In this document: positions 34,856 to 43,840 of the stretch, piece after piece
Position numbering within the stretch: the stretch's first letter is position 1
Layout of the letters: each line of letters opens with the position of its first letter
DNA from: Pelagibacteraceae bacterium AG-470-E16
GTDB taxonomy: Bacteria > Pseudomonadota > Alphaproteobacteria > Pelagibacterales > Pelagibacteraceae
Length of the DNA stretch: 64,000 bases
Direction of reading: 5' to 3'
Assembly: GCA_003209195.1 (NCBI GenBank)
Contig: QCSF01000002.1
Location: 104,225 to 168,224 of the forward strand
The notes under the pieces: generated by a model
Seen by the model: the letters and a program-made list of their open reading frames with translations, nothing else
Told to the model about the DNA's origin: nothing
Databases searched by the model: none
Program-made: the position numbers and the translations under genes

Positions 34856-34900
34856 GATCCATAGTCAAACGATCGTTTTAGTTAATCTATGAGCGCAACT
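34856..34900 (-). pseudogene. Degraded partial copy of tRNA-Arg
   Basis: Aligned by eye without gaps, 34 of 45 positions equal the part of the tRNA-Arg(ACG) gene from its acceptor 5' strand through the D-arm to the anticodon stem (real copy 27090-27134). Orientation is the same. The T-arm and 3' acceptor strand are missing, and substitutions break the D-arm, so it is not functional. It forms a direct repeat with the intact gene, 7.8 kb apart. Confidence 0.75.
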
Positions 34901-34977
34901 AGTTATTACCTTGTATTAACATAAATGATTTTAAAAATATTATTTTACAATTGCTAAATAATTTTTATAATTATTAC

Positions 34978-36459
34978 ATGTCAAATTATGATGTAATAGT
35001 AGTTGGGGCAGGAAATGCGGCTCAAGCTGCAGCAATGTCAGCTTTAGAAAATGGCGCAAAAAGCGTTGCAATTCTTGAGAAAGCTAATGAGGATATGCGT
35101 GGCGGAAACACACATTGGTCAGGTGGTATATTGCGTATAGCTTTTGATGACTCTAGAGAACTAGCGCCATTTTTACCAGGTGTTGAAAATGAATATTTAA
35201 ATTTTTACGATGGTATTAAACCCTACACAAAAAAAAAGTACATGGAAGATTTACTTCGTGTTACCAGTGGAAGATCTGATCCTACTCTTGCAAATATACT
35301 AGTAAATAATTCCTATAATACTCTAAAATGGGCTGTAGATACAGCAAAGATTGAATGTGAACCTGCTTGTCATGTTTGCGGTGTACAAGTGAATGGTCAA
35401 TGGACCTTTCCAGGTGGTGTTGTCATTAGAGCAAAGCATGAAGGAAAAGGTTTATCGGCCGCTTGGTTTAAAGCAACAAAAAATGCAGGAATAGATATTA
35501 GATATGGATCGGGAGCATTAAAGCTTATACAAAATGATAAAGGGAAAGTTGTTGGAGTAATAACTAAAGAAGACGACGGTATAAAAACATTATATGCCAA
35601 TGCAGTTGTTCTTGGTTGCGGAGGATTTGAAGCAAATTCACAAATGAGAGCTCAATACTTAGGAGCTCCTTGGGATACTGCGAAAGTTAGAGGAACATCT
35701 TTTAACCAAGGAGATGGACTGAATATGGCATTATCAATTGGAGCAATGCCGTTTGGGCAGTGGACTGGACGACATGCTACACCAATAGATGCTAATTGGC
35801 CTAGTCATGCAGACCGTAAAAGAGGTGATCAATCGAACCGATTATCTTATTCATTTGGAATTATAATTAATAGAGATGGTTTACGATTTGTTGACGAAGG
35901 TGAAGATACTAAACTATATACTTACGCAAAATTTGGTGCCGAAATGTTAAAACAACCTGGAGGGATTGCTTATCAAATTTTTGATCAAAAAACAGTGCAA
36001 CACTTAGAGCCAAGATATAAAACTGGTCAATCAATAGAAGCTGATACGATTGAAGAGTTAGTTGAATTAATGGATATTGAAAATAAAGAACAAGCGCTTA
36101 AAACAATTGAAAAATTTAACTTTTGCGCAAACTCTGCAAATAATTTTGATCCAACATGTAAAGATGGATTATCAACCAATGGTTTAGATTTGCCGAAAAG
36201 TAATTGGGCAATTAAAATAGATGAGCCACCTTTTATAGCTTATCCAACTACAGGTGGTATAACATTTACATTCGGAGGTCTTAAAATTGACGAGAATGCT
36301 CAAGTCATAGGAACAGATTGGAGACCAATACCAGGACTTTTTACTTGCGGAGAAATGGTAGGTGGTTTATTTCATGATAATTATCCTGGTGGATCAGGGC
36401 TTATATCAGGGCAAGTATTTGGAAAGATTGCCGGTAAAAATGCAGCGAGTGAATGTTAA
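34978..36459 (+). CDS. tcuA: FAD-dependent dehydrogenase, TcuA-like (fumarate reductase/succinate dehydrogenase flavoprotein family)
   Basis: 493 residues from ATG 34978; an in-frame TTG lies 27 nt upstream. FAD-binding fold at the N-terminus (YDVIVVGAGNAAQAAAMSA) and RGGNTHWSGG, the second dinucleotide stretch VVLGCGGFEANSQMRAQY, and the C-terminal FAD site GEMVGGLFHDNYPGGSGLISGQVFG. This fits TcuA, which oxidises tricarballylate to cis-aconitate. The partner TcuB is not adjacent, so the substrate may be another tricarboxylate or related acid. The stop overlaps the following lipoprotein gene by 7 nt. Confidence 0.8.
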   Translation: MSNYDVIVVGAGNAAQAAAMSALENGAKSVAILEKANEDMRGGNTHWSGGILRIAFDDSRELAPFLPGVENEYLNFYDGIKPYTKKKYMEDLLRVTSGRSDPTLANILVNNSYNTLKWAVDTAKIECEPACHVCGVQVNGQWTFPGGVVIRAKHEGKGLSAAWFKATKNAGIDIRYGSGALKLIQNDKGKVVGVITKEDDGIKTLYANAVVLGCGGFEANSQMRAQYLGAPWDTAKVRGTSFNQGDGLNMALSIGAMPFGQWTGRHATPIDANWPSHADRKRGDQSNRLSYSFGIIINRDGLRFVDEGEDTKLYTYAKFGAEMLKQPGGIAYQIFDQKTVQHLEPRYKTGQSIEADTIEELVELMDIENKEQALKTIEKFNFCANSANNFDPTCKDGLSTNGLDLPKSNWAIKIDEPPFIAYPTTGGITFTFGGLKIDENAQVIGTDWRPIPGLFTCGEMVGGLFHDNYPGGSGLISGQVFGKIAGKNAASEC

Positions 36460-37001
36460 TTTATTTATTTAATATTTTAAATCTAAGGAAAATTTTAATA
36501 TTTTCTTTCTTTATAATAGTTTCTTGTTCGAATTTAACGAGTTTAAAAGATAACTACGGCAAAGATCAAATTTTATTAACAAAAAAACAACAAGAAAGAT
36601 TCATATCTTATTTAAATGGTAAATACTTTTCATACGAATTTGGTAGAGATGAAAATTTAAAATCACCAATAGCTTTTGCTATAACAAAAGATGGTTATCA
36701 GAGCTTAATTTTAATGTGTGATGATTATATAAAAAAATGCGCTAATGATATTTATATTTTACAAACTATTTCTAAACACTCCAAAAAAGCTAATTCAAAA
36801 TTTTATATTTTTGCTTTTGAAAAGAAAATTGTTTGGAATGGAATAAATCAATATGTAAAAAATAAATCTGATTTCTTAAAGGTTATTAACTCAACAAATT
36901 CAATAAAAATATCTAAATTATTAGAAACTAAAAAAATAAAGTTTTATGACAAAATTTTTAGTCCTAGTGAAACTGATAATTGTGATGAAGACAACTGCTA
37001 A
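36453..37001 (+). CDS. Lipoprotein of unknown function
   Basis: 182 residues with a lipobox at FFIIVSCSN (Cys25). The mature part is polar, with CDDYIKKC and a C-terminal acidic tail ending DNCDEDNC. I do not recognise the family. It overlaps the tcuA stop by 7 nt and is followed by an 84-nt gap containing a candidate promoter. Confidence 0.65.
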   Translation: MLIYLFNILNLRKILIFSFFIIVSCSNLTSLKDNYGKDQILLTKKQQERFISYLNGKYFSYEFGRDENLKSPIAFAITKDGYQSLILMCDDYIKKCANDIYILQTISKHSKKANSKFYIFAFEKKIVWNGINQYVKNKSDFLKVINSTNSIKISKLLETKKIKFYDKIFSPSETDNCDEDNC

Positions 37002-37035
37002 TTCTAACTACAAATCTACTATTAATTGCAGAATT

Positions 37036-37064
37036 TTGACATAATTTTTTAGTATTAGTATCAA
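37036..37064 (+). promoter_or_regulatory. Candidate sigma70 promoter of the aminotransferase gene
   Basis: A perfect TTGACA (37036-37041) stands 17 nt before TATCAA (37059-37064), 22 nt upstream of the ATG. The -35 is ideal and the -10 weak. Confidence 0.4.
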
Positions 37065-37085
37065 ACGTAATATCACTAAATATAA

Positions 37086-38321
37086 ATGAGTTTAATTAAA
37101 CAAAATATTAAAGATTTACTTCCTTCATCCACTCTTCTTATAAACGAAAAGTGTAAAGATATGGCTAAAGATGGGAAAAAAATATATCAATTTGGATTTG
37201 GCCAATCACCATTTCCAGTTCCAAAAAAAATTATAAAAGCTCTTCAAATAAATGCTTATCAGAAGGATTACTTACCATCTAAAGGTTTATTAAAATTAAG
37301 AAAATCAATTTCAAATTTCCTAACAAAAAAAGGTTATTTAAATTTAAATCATGAAAATATCATTATCGGACCAGGTTCTAAAGAATTAATGTTTTTACTT
37401 CAAATTGTATTTGATGGCGAAATTATTTTACCTGTGCCAAGCTGGGTGTCTTATGCACCTCAAGCAATAATTGCTAAAAATAAATTTCATTGGATTGAAA
37501 CAAACAAGGGAAGCAACTGGCACGTTACACCAGAAGACATTGATAAAATAGTATCAAAAATTCAAAGCAGAAATAAACTTATCATTCTAAACTCACCTAA
37601 TAATCCTTCTGGTACTAATATTCATCTTTTAAAAGAATTGGGCGAAGTTTTTACTAAGCACAATATAACAGTTTTATCTGATGAAATTTATTCTGAACTT
37701 TATTTTAAAAATAATTATAAATCAATTTCACATTTTCATGAAAACACAATTGTTAGCAGTAGTTTAAGTAAATGGGCTGGTGCTGGTGGGTGGAGAGTTG
37801 GGTATTTCGCTGTTCCAAATAATTTAATCGAAATTTTTGAAAAATTAGCTGTTCTTGGTACTGAAACTTTTAGCGCAGTATCATCACCAACACAATTTGC
37901 CGCTATTACGGCTTATGATGAAGACCACTCTGAGTATCTTAATAAATCTAAAAAAATTTTAAAAGTTATTTCTAATTATATTTATGAGCAATTAAAAAAA
38001 ATTAATGTTGATATCAAAAAACCTGAAGGAGGCTTTTATTTAATGCCTGATTTTACAAAATTACTAAATAAAAAATTCAAAAATTCTAAAATTTTTTGTA
38101 AAATATTACTTGATGAAACAGGCGTAGCTGTGCTGCCTGGAACAGATTTTGGATTTTCCCCTCATAAACTGATTTTTAGACTAAGTTATGTAGATTTTAA
38201 CGGCACAGCTTTTTTAAAAGTTAATGATCAGGATATTACAGAAAAAAATTTAATTATATATGCTCCAAAAATTGTTGATGGTATAAAAGAAATTGTTAAT
38301 TTTACAAAAAAATATAGCTAA
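37086..38321 (+). CDS. Class I/II pyridoxal-phosphate aminotransferase
   Basis: 411-residue fold-type I PLP enzyme. Landmarks: GFGQSPFPVP, SKGLLKLRKSI, GPGSKELMFLLQ, LNSPNNPSGTN, SDEIYSELYF and the PLP lysine in SSLSKWAGAGGWRVGY. The end (GVAVLPGTDFGFSPHKLIFRLSY) is typical of aspartate-aminotransferase relatives. The amino donor and acceptor cannot be named. It is followed after 69 nt by the TAXI-TRAP binding protein, which may bring in its substrate or a related acid. Confidence 0.88.
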   Translation: MSLIKQNIKDLLPSSTLLINEKCKDMAKDGKKIYQFGFGQSPFPVPKKIIKALQINAYQKDYLPSKGLLKLRKSISNFLTKKGYLNLNHENIIIGPGSKELMFLLQIVFDGEIILPVPSWVSYAPQAIIAKNKFHWIETNKGSNWHVTPEDIDKIVSKIQSRNKLIILNSPNNPSGTNIHLLKELGEVFTKHNITVLSDEIYSELYFKNNYKSISHFHENTIVSSSLSKWAGAGGWRVGYFAVPNNLIEIFEKLAVLGTETFSAVSSPTQFAAITAYDEDHSEYLNKSKKILKVISNYIYEQLKKINVDIKKPEGGFYLMPDFTKLLNKKFKNSKIFCKILLDETGVAVLPGTDFGFSPHKLIFRLSYVDFNGTAFLKVNDQDITEKNLIIYAPKIVDGIKEIVNFTKKYS

Positions 38322-38390
38322 CACAAAGGTTGCTATCATAACCTTGCTATAGTATTTTTCTTTAAACTTTAATTAATTAAGGGGGACAAA

Positions 38391-39389
38391 ATGAAAAAGC
38401 TATTTGCTTCTTTCACGTCGGCTTTGGCAATTTTTGCTTTTAGTATACCTTTCAGTACAAATGTAAAATCAGCAGAATTTTTTACAATTGGGACTGGTGG
38501 TGCAACTGGTGTTTATTTTCAAGTTGGTAATGCTATTTGCAAAATGGTTGCAAAGCTTCAATCTGCAGACCACGGTAGAAAAAAAGGATCTGACAAAGCA
38601 TACAGATGTGCTGCTCCATCCACTGGTGGATCAACATACAACATTGGTCAAATCCAAGCAGGTGAGTTTCAATTTGGTGTAGCTCAATCTGACTGGCAAT
38701 ATCATGCTTACAACGCATCTAAGCCAAAAAAAGTAAAACCTTTCAAAGAGTTAAGAGCTGTGTTTTCAGCACATCCAGAGCCTTTTCAAATTATTGCAAG
38801 AAAAGGATCTAAAATCAAAGATTGGAATTCTTTAAAAGGTAAAAAGGTAAATATCGGTAACCCAGGTTCTGGTCAAAGAGGAACTTTTGAGGTTTTAATG
38901 GAGTCTCATGGAGTAAATAAAAGTTACTTCGGGTCAACATCTGAACTTACTTCATCTGAACAATCAGGAGCTCTATGTGATAAAAAAATAGACGCTTACG
39001 GTTACACAGTTGGAGTTCCAAATGCTGGTGTGGCACAAGCAACAGATGGTTGTGGTGCTTACATTATTAATTTAACAACACCGCAAGTTAAAAAACTAGT
39101 AAAGGAAAACCCATTTTATGCCTTCGCAAGCATACCAAAGGGAACTTACAAAACATCAAAAAAAGATGTTACTACCTTTGGTGTTATGGCTTCCGTTGTT
39201 ACCAGCGCAAGTGTTTCAGACGAAATGGTGTACAATGTGGTGAGAGCAGTTTTTGAAAATCTTGATGATTTTAAAAAACAGCACCCTGCGTTTGCAAATC
39301 TTGATCCAAAAAAAATGATCGTAGATGGTTTATCTGCGCCATTGCATCCTGGGGCAGTAAAATATTATAAAGAAAAAGGCTTAATGTAG
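38391..39389 (+). CDS. TAXI-family TRAP transporter solute-binding protein
   Basis: 332-residue periplasmic receptor with a signal peptide (1-27, ending VKSAEF). The mature protein opens with FTIGTGGATGVYFQVGNAIC and contains STGGSTYNIGQIQAGEFQFGVAQSDW, the TAXI (TRAP-associated extracytoplasmic immunogenic) signature. A strong ribosome site (AAGGGGG) precedes the ATG. It is followed by a hairpin and then the fused permease. TAXI receptors of known specificity bind amino acids or organic acids; the ligand here is unknown. Confidence 0.92.
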   Translation: MKKLFASFTSALAIFAFSIPFSTNVKSAEFFTIGTGGATGVYFQVGNAICKMVAKLQSADHGRKKGSDKAYRCAAPSTGGSTYNIGQIQAGEFQFGVAQSDWQYHAYNASKPKKVKPFKELRAVFSAHPEPFQIIARKGSKIKDWNSLKGKKVNIGNPGSGQRGTFEVLMESHGVNKSYFGSTSELTSSEQSGALCDKKIDAYGYTVGVPNAGVAQATDGCGAYIINLTTPQVKKLVKENPFYAFASIPKGTYKTSKKDVTTFGVMASVVTSASVSDEMVYNVVRAVFENLDDFKKQHPAFANLDPKKMIVDGLSAPLHPGAVKYYKEKGLM

Positions 39390-39401
39390 TCTTGAAATAT
39401 T

Positions 39402-39436
39402 AAAGGTCCAATTATTAAATTAATTGGGCCTTTTTT
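39402..39436 (+). terminator. Hairpin with T-run between TAXI receptor and TRAP permease
   Basis: AAAGGTCCAATTA (39402-39414) pairs with TAATTGGGCCTTT (39421-39433) with one G-T pair, followed by TTTTT. It is a good intrinsic terminator, placed 13 nt after the receptor stop and about 35 nt before the permease start. Partial termination here would lower permease relative to receptor. Confidence 0.8.
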
Positions 39437-39473
39437 ATTCGCCTTTTAATTCTAATAATTATGGTCCTTTGTA

Positions 39474-41834
39474 ATGTTAAGAGAACAAATTAAAGAAATA
39501 CCTGATAATTTAAAAAATATTGATGAAGAAGGGGGGATTAAAAGAAATTTAAAAGGTTTTAATTTAAAATTAGTTGCTGGGATTGCAATTTGTTGGACGT
39601 TATTTCAATTATGGTACGCAAGCCCATTGCCTTTCTTATTAAATTTTGGAATTTTTATAGACTTACCTGCTAGGGCTATTCACTTAGCTTTTGCTTTAAC
39701 TTTATGTTTTTTAATATATCCAGCAAGAAAATCAAAATCCAACCAATCAGTTAAGTTTAAAGATTATTTATGTGTTACATTATCAATTCTTGTAACTTTT
39801 TATATTGTATTCGATTATGAAGGATTGGTAAATCGCCAAGGTGTTCTAGCCAATACAAATATTTTTGGGCTCAAGATCCCTTATGAAATGATCCTGGGTT
39901 CGACCGGTATTATTTTGTTATTAGAGGCCACAAGAAGAGCAATTGGTTTACCATTAGTGTTCATTGCGGTTATTTTTATTATCTTTTCAATTTTTGGCCA
40001 GCAAATGCCCGATCTAATAGCACACGCTGGCTTATCTATCACAAGATTAGTTGGATATCATTGGTTAGGCGGAGAAGCAATTTTCGGTATACCAATAAGT
40101 GTTTCTGTAAGTTTTATTTTTTTATTTGTATTATTTGGTTCTATTTTAGATGCAGCTGGTGGTGGAAAATATTTTTTAAATCTAGCATTCGCATTGGTTG
40201 GAAAAATGCGAGGCGGTCCAGCAAAAGCTGCTATTTTAGCATCAGGTCTAACTGGAATGATATCTGGATCTTCTGTTGCAAATACAGTCACTACCGGAAC
40301 CTTTACGATTCCTATTATGAAAAAAACTGGTTTACCAGCTGTTAAAGCCGGTGCAGTTGAAGTTTCGGCCTCTGTAAATGGTCAAATTATGCCTCCAATT
40401 ATGGGTGCAGCAGCATTTGTAATGGCTGAGTTGTTAGGAATACCCTATTTGACTGTCGTAACGCATGCATTTTTACCTGCAGTAATTTCCTATATTGCTT
40501 TATTTTATATATCGCACTTAGAAGCATTAAAACTTGATATTAAAGGCCTGCCTGAAAAAGATATTCCTTCCATTAGAAAAACATTTATAAGTGGCATACA
40601 CTTCCTGATTCCAATTTTTGTCTTGGTTTATTTATTGCTTGTTATGAATTGGACGGCTGCGTCGGCTGTTTTTTATTCAATTCTTTCTTTAATAATCATT
40701 ATAATTTTTAAAGAATTTATTAATTCTAAAAGAGAAGGTCAGTTTGTTAGATATGCTTTTATTAATGCTTTTAATAAAATAATAAGTGGTTTTGAAAAAG
40801 GAGCGATTAATATGGTCAGTGTTGGTATTGCTATTGCCACAGCTGGCATAATTGTTGGCGCTGTTTCATCGACTGGATTAAGCAACAACTTAGTAATTAT
40901 AGTTGAAGCAATATCTGGTGGCAATATAATTTACCTTTTAGCACTTACTGCCTTTTTATGTATTGTTTTAGGTATGGGTTTACCAACAACTGCTAATTAT
41001 TTAGTTGTTGCGGCACTGATGGCTAATGTTGTTGTCGAAGTTGCAAGTGCATCAGGATATATTTTTCCATTAATCGCAATTCACCTCTATGTTTTTTATT
41101 ACGGTCTAATGGCAGACGTTACACCACCAGTTGGTTTAGCATCATATGCTGCTGCTGCAATTTCTCGTGCAGATCCTATCAGGACAGGTATTCAGGCATT
41201 TTGGTACAGTTTAAGAACAGGAATTTTACCAGTTGTTTTTATTTTTAATAATGAATTGTTGTTAATTGGAATTCAAAACTGGTTTCACGGTATTGTTGTC
41301 ATGATCACTTCACTCATTGCAATTCTGATCTTTACAGCCGCAACGCAAGGTTGGTTTATAAATAAATTACGATGGTATGAAATTATAATTTTTTTATTAA
41401 TATCATTATCATTATTTAGACCTGGTTTGGTAATAGATCAATTTTATCCTGAGTTTAATAAAATAAAACCTGCAGCAGAAAATTTGAAAAATTTAAAATT
41501 TCAGTCTGATCAAAAAATTCAAATTAAAGTAACAAGAGAAACTCCATATGGTCCAAGATATAAAATGTACGAAATTCCTAAAGAAACTTTTAATCAAACT
41601 TTCTCATTAGAAGAATATGGAATTAATGTAATTAATAAAAAAAATAAAATTATTATTGATACTATTAAATGGAATGGACTTGCAAAAAAAGCGGGGTTTC
41701 AAACAGATGATATTTTAACTGAAGTCAAAATTGAAAATAAAGATAGACCAAACAAAAATATAGTTTATCCATTTGCATTGACTATACTAGCAATTTTCTC
41801 TTTTTTAAATTATAGGAAACAAAGTTTCAGATAA
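39474..41834 (+). CDS. TRAP transporter fused 4TM/12TM permease with C-terminal DUF3394-like domain
   Basis: 786 residues. N-terminal DctQ-like four-helix part, then the DctM-like core with LLEATRRAIGLPLVFIA, GLTGMISGSSVANTVTTGTFTIP and GMGLPTTANYLVV plus DVTPPVGLASYAAA. After the last membrane segment at about 660 comes a soluble PDZ-like DUF3394 domain (about 665-770: NVINKKNKIIIDTIKWNGLAKKAGFQTDDILTEV) and one final helix. This is the standard TAXI-TRAP fusion permease. The end overlaps the convergent zinc-ribbon ORF by 30 nt. Confidence 0.92.
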   Translation: MLREQIKEIPDNLKNIDEEGGIKRNLKGFNLKLVAGIAICWTLFQLWYASPLPFLLNFGIFIDLPARAIHLAFALTLCFLIYPARKSKSNQSVKFKDYLCVTLSILVTFYIVFDYEGLVNRQGVLANTNIFGLKIPYEMILGSTGIILLLEATRRAIGLPLVFIAVIFIIFSIFGQQMPDLIAHAGLSITRLVGYHWLGGEAIFGIPISVSVSFIFLFVLFGSILDAAGGGKYFLNLAFALVGKMRGGPAKAAILASGLTGMISGSSVANTVTTGTFTIPIMKKTGLPAVKAGAVEVSASVNGQIMPPIMGAAAFVMAELLGIPYLTVVTHAFLPAVISYIALFYISHLEALKLDIKGLPEKDIPSIRKTFISGIHFLIPIFVLVYLLLVMNWTAASAVFYSILSLIIIIIFKEFINSKREGQFVRYAFINAFNKIISGFEKGAINMVSVGIAIATAGIIVGAVSSTGLSNNLVIIVEAISGGNIIYLLALTAFLCIVLGMGLPTTANYLVVAALMANVVVEVASASGYIFPLIAIHLYVFYYGLMADVTPPVGLASYAAAAISRADPIRTGIQAFWYSLRTGILPVVFIFNNELLLIGIQNWFHGIVVMITSLIAILIFTAATQGWFINKLRWYEIIIFLLISLSLFRPGLVIDQFYPEFNKIKPAAENLKNLKFQSDQKIQIKVTRETPYGPRYKMYEIPKETFNQTFSLEEYGINVINKKNKIIIDTIKWNGLAKKAGFQTDDILTEVKIENKDRPNKNIVYPFALTILAIFSFLNYRKQSFR

Positions 41835-41948
41835 CTTACAGGACTCACAAATCATGAAACCATAAAGCAAATAATTTGGATAAACTGTTTCATTTACAAC
41901 ACCACATTTTTCACATTTTTTTACAATTTTATTGTTCAGTTTTTTCAA
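41805..41948 (-). CDS. Candidate 47-residue zinc-ribbon protein
   Basis: ORF from a TTG start that overlaps the TGA stop of the PdxA-like gene (TTGA). The peptide has two cysteine knuckles, CEKCG (12-16) and CESC (34-37), 18 residues apart, with aromatic residues between (VYPNYLLYGFMI): a plausible treble-clef or zinc-ribbon fold. The C-terminus is short. The position directly behind pdxA suggests translational coupling. Function is unknown. The 30-nt overlap with the convergent TRAP gene is the main reason for doubt. Confidence 0.55.
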   Translation of the reverse strand: MKKLNNKIVKKCEKCGVVNETVYPNYLLYGFMICESCKLSETLFPII

Positions 41949-42934
41949 CGACTTACTTTCATTTTTAAAGCTAATTTAAATGAATTAATCATAGGCTCTA
42001 GATTTGCAATATTTTTAGTAACTATATCAAAAGCAGTACCGTGTGCCGGAGTGGTAATTGGTACAGTCAAACCTCCAGATACAGTCACACCCCGATCAAA
42101 ACCAAATGCTTTCAAACCACATTGAAGCGCATCATGATACATGCCTATTATACAATCATGATTTTTATTCTTAAAGGCAGTTATAAATGATGTATCGCAT
42201 GGCAAAGGGCCATCGGCGTTAATTCCTATTTTTTTTGCTTCTTCAATAGCAGGTATTATTTCGTCTTCTTCCTCTGTTCCAAACTCTGCATGGGGATTTA
42301 AAGCTTGTACGGCAATTCTTGGATTTTGAATACCACTCATCTTTAAAGTTTTATCTAAAAGTTTAATAGGCTTCAATATGTTCTCTCTTGTTATATTTTT
42401 AGGTACCTCTTTAATTGGAATATGAGAAGTAACTCTTGCAGTCCAAAAATTATCTATAACATTGAATTCACAACAAAATTCTTTAATGTTTAATTTATTT
42501 TGAAAATAATCATGCTCATCATTATAAGGGCAACCGCCCAACATTAAACTTGATTTATTCATCGGAGCAAAATTTATAGCATCAATTTTTTTGTTATTTA
42601 CAAGTTTCATTGCTTCATTCATTGCGTCCAGTACACTTGCGCCTGATTCTGAGCAAACTTCACCATATTTATATCTTCGGTTTGTGCCTTTAGAAATATC
42701 TAAAAAATACTTAGTTTTATTATCAAAATTAATTTGTTCAAAATTTTCTACAAACTTTAAATCTACTTTTTTCTTTGATACTTTTTCGCCATCTTCCAAA
42801 ATTTTCTTCTCACCTATAACGACAATATTTGCATTATCTGTTATTTTCTCATTCAATAATTTACAGATTAATTCAGGTCCTATACCAGAAGGGTCTCCTA
42901 AAAGAATTGCTATTTTTTTTTTATTCATTTTCAA
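41945..42934 (-). CDS. PdxA-family 4-phospho-hydroxyacid dehydrogenase
   Basis: 329 residues. NAD-dependent oxidative decarboxylase of the PdxA family: GDPSGIGPE at the N-terminus, FAPMNKSSLMLGG, the metal histidines in MYHDAL and TTPAHGTAFDI. PdxA proper acts on 4-phosphohydroxy-threonine in pyridoxal phosphate synthesis, but catabolic paralogues (PdxA2) oxidise phosphorylated sugar acids such as 4-phospho-threonate. Because it is in a TRAP operon with an isocitrate-lyase-family enzyme, a catabolic role is more likely. No kinase gene is adjacent. Confidence 0.85.
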   Translation of the reverse strand: MKMNKKKIAILLGDPSGIGPELICKLLNEKITDNANIVVIGEKKILEDGEKVSKKKVDLKFVENFEQINFDNKTKYFLDISKGTNRRYKYGEVCSESGASVLDAMNEAMKLVNNKKIDAINFAPMNKSSLMLGGCPYNDEHDYFQNKLNIKEFCCEFNVIDNFWTARVTSHIPIKEVPKNITRENILKPIKLLDKTLKMSGIQNPRIAVQALNPHAEFGTEEEDEIIPAIEEAKKIGINADGPLPCDTSFITAFKNKNHDCIIGMYHDALQCGLKAFGFDRGVTVSGGLTVPITTPAHGTAFDIVTKNIANLEPMINSFKLALKMKVSR

Positions 42935-42949
42935 AAATAATAACTAAAT

Positions 42950-43840
42950 TTATTTTGATTTATAACTATTTTCAATTTCATAATAATCATTAAAACCAAC
43001 AACATCCTGCAGATCTTTAAATTTAGAAACATTTGTATTATATCTGCGATTTTTAATGTTTTCTAAACTCTCTATCATTGTTTTTACATTTGCACTCATC
43101 AAGCTTAGTGGCAGCACAGCAATTTTAAAGCCAATATCCTCTAATTCATTTATTTCTAGTAATGGAGTTTCTCCATCTTCAATTAAATTTACCATATGAT
43201 AACCTGGAACTTCTTTAATTACAGTTTTCATATCTTCTTTATTTTTTATAGCTTCAATGAATAATAGATCAGCACCTAGTTCTCTATAAGTGTTCATTCT
43301 GTTTATCGCATCTTTCAATCCCCTTGTTGCGATGGCATCAGTTCTTGCCATAATTAAAATATCTTTCTCATTATTTAATTTACTTGCATCTGCTGCTGCT
43401 TTGATTCTAGATTTTGCTTCGTTAATCCCAACAACATCTTTACCCTTGGTATGACCGCATTTTTTTGGCCATGTTTGATCCTCTATCATGACTGCTGCTG
43501 CACCTGCGTCTGCATATCCTCTAACTGTCCTGAAAATATTGCCAGCGTTCCCCCATCCTGTATCACCGTCAAATAGAATTGGTATAGATGTAATATTACA
43601 AATGTTTCTAACTTGATCTTGCATTTCAGTATAAGAAATTAAACCAGTGTCTGGCATACCTAATTTACTTGAAGACACACAAAATCCTGACATAAAACCT
43701 GCTTTCATGCCTGATTTTTCAATCAATTTAGCAGAGAGAGCATCATAACAGCCAGGCAAAGTAACAAGCTTTTCATTATCTAATAGTAATTTAAGTTGAT
43801 TGGATCTTTTTTTTGAGTCTAAAGGGTTAAATAATGTCAT
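42950..43840 (-). CDS. Isocitrate lyase / PEP mutase family enzyme
   Basis: 296-residue TIM-barrel enzyme. Motifs are PGCYDALSAKLIEKSG, SYTEMQDQVRNI, the metal-binding DGDTGWGN, and the active loop EDQTWPKKCGHTKGK (about residue 127), which matches C-C lyases such as 2-methylisocitrate or dimethylmalate lyase. PEP mutases lack the KKCGH loop, so a phosphonate-making role is not supported. It overlaps the dctM stop by 4 nt and precedes the PdxA-like gene by 15 nt. Confidence 0.85.
   Translation of the reverse strand: MTLFNPLDSKKRSNQLKLLLDNEKLVTLPGCYDALSAKLIEKSGMKAGFMSGFCVSSSKLGMPDTGLISYTEMQDQVRNICNITSIPILFDGDTGWGNAGNIFRTVRGYADAGAAAVMIEDQTWPKKCGHTKGKDVVGINEAKSRIKAAADASKLNNEKDILIMARTDAIATRGLKDAINRMNTYRELGADLLFIEAIKNKEDMKTVIKEVPGYHMVNLIEDGETPLLEINELEDIGFKIAVLPLSLMSANVKTMIESLENIKNRRYNTNVSKFKDLQDVVGFNDYYEIENSYKSK

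Noticed and set aside
42950..43840. PEP mutase (phosphonate synthesis)
   Set aside because: The active loop is KKCGH-type as in C-C lyases, not the PEP mutase type, and no phosphonopyruvate decarboxylase is adjacent.
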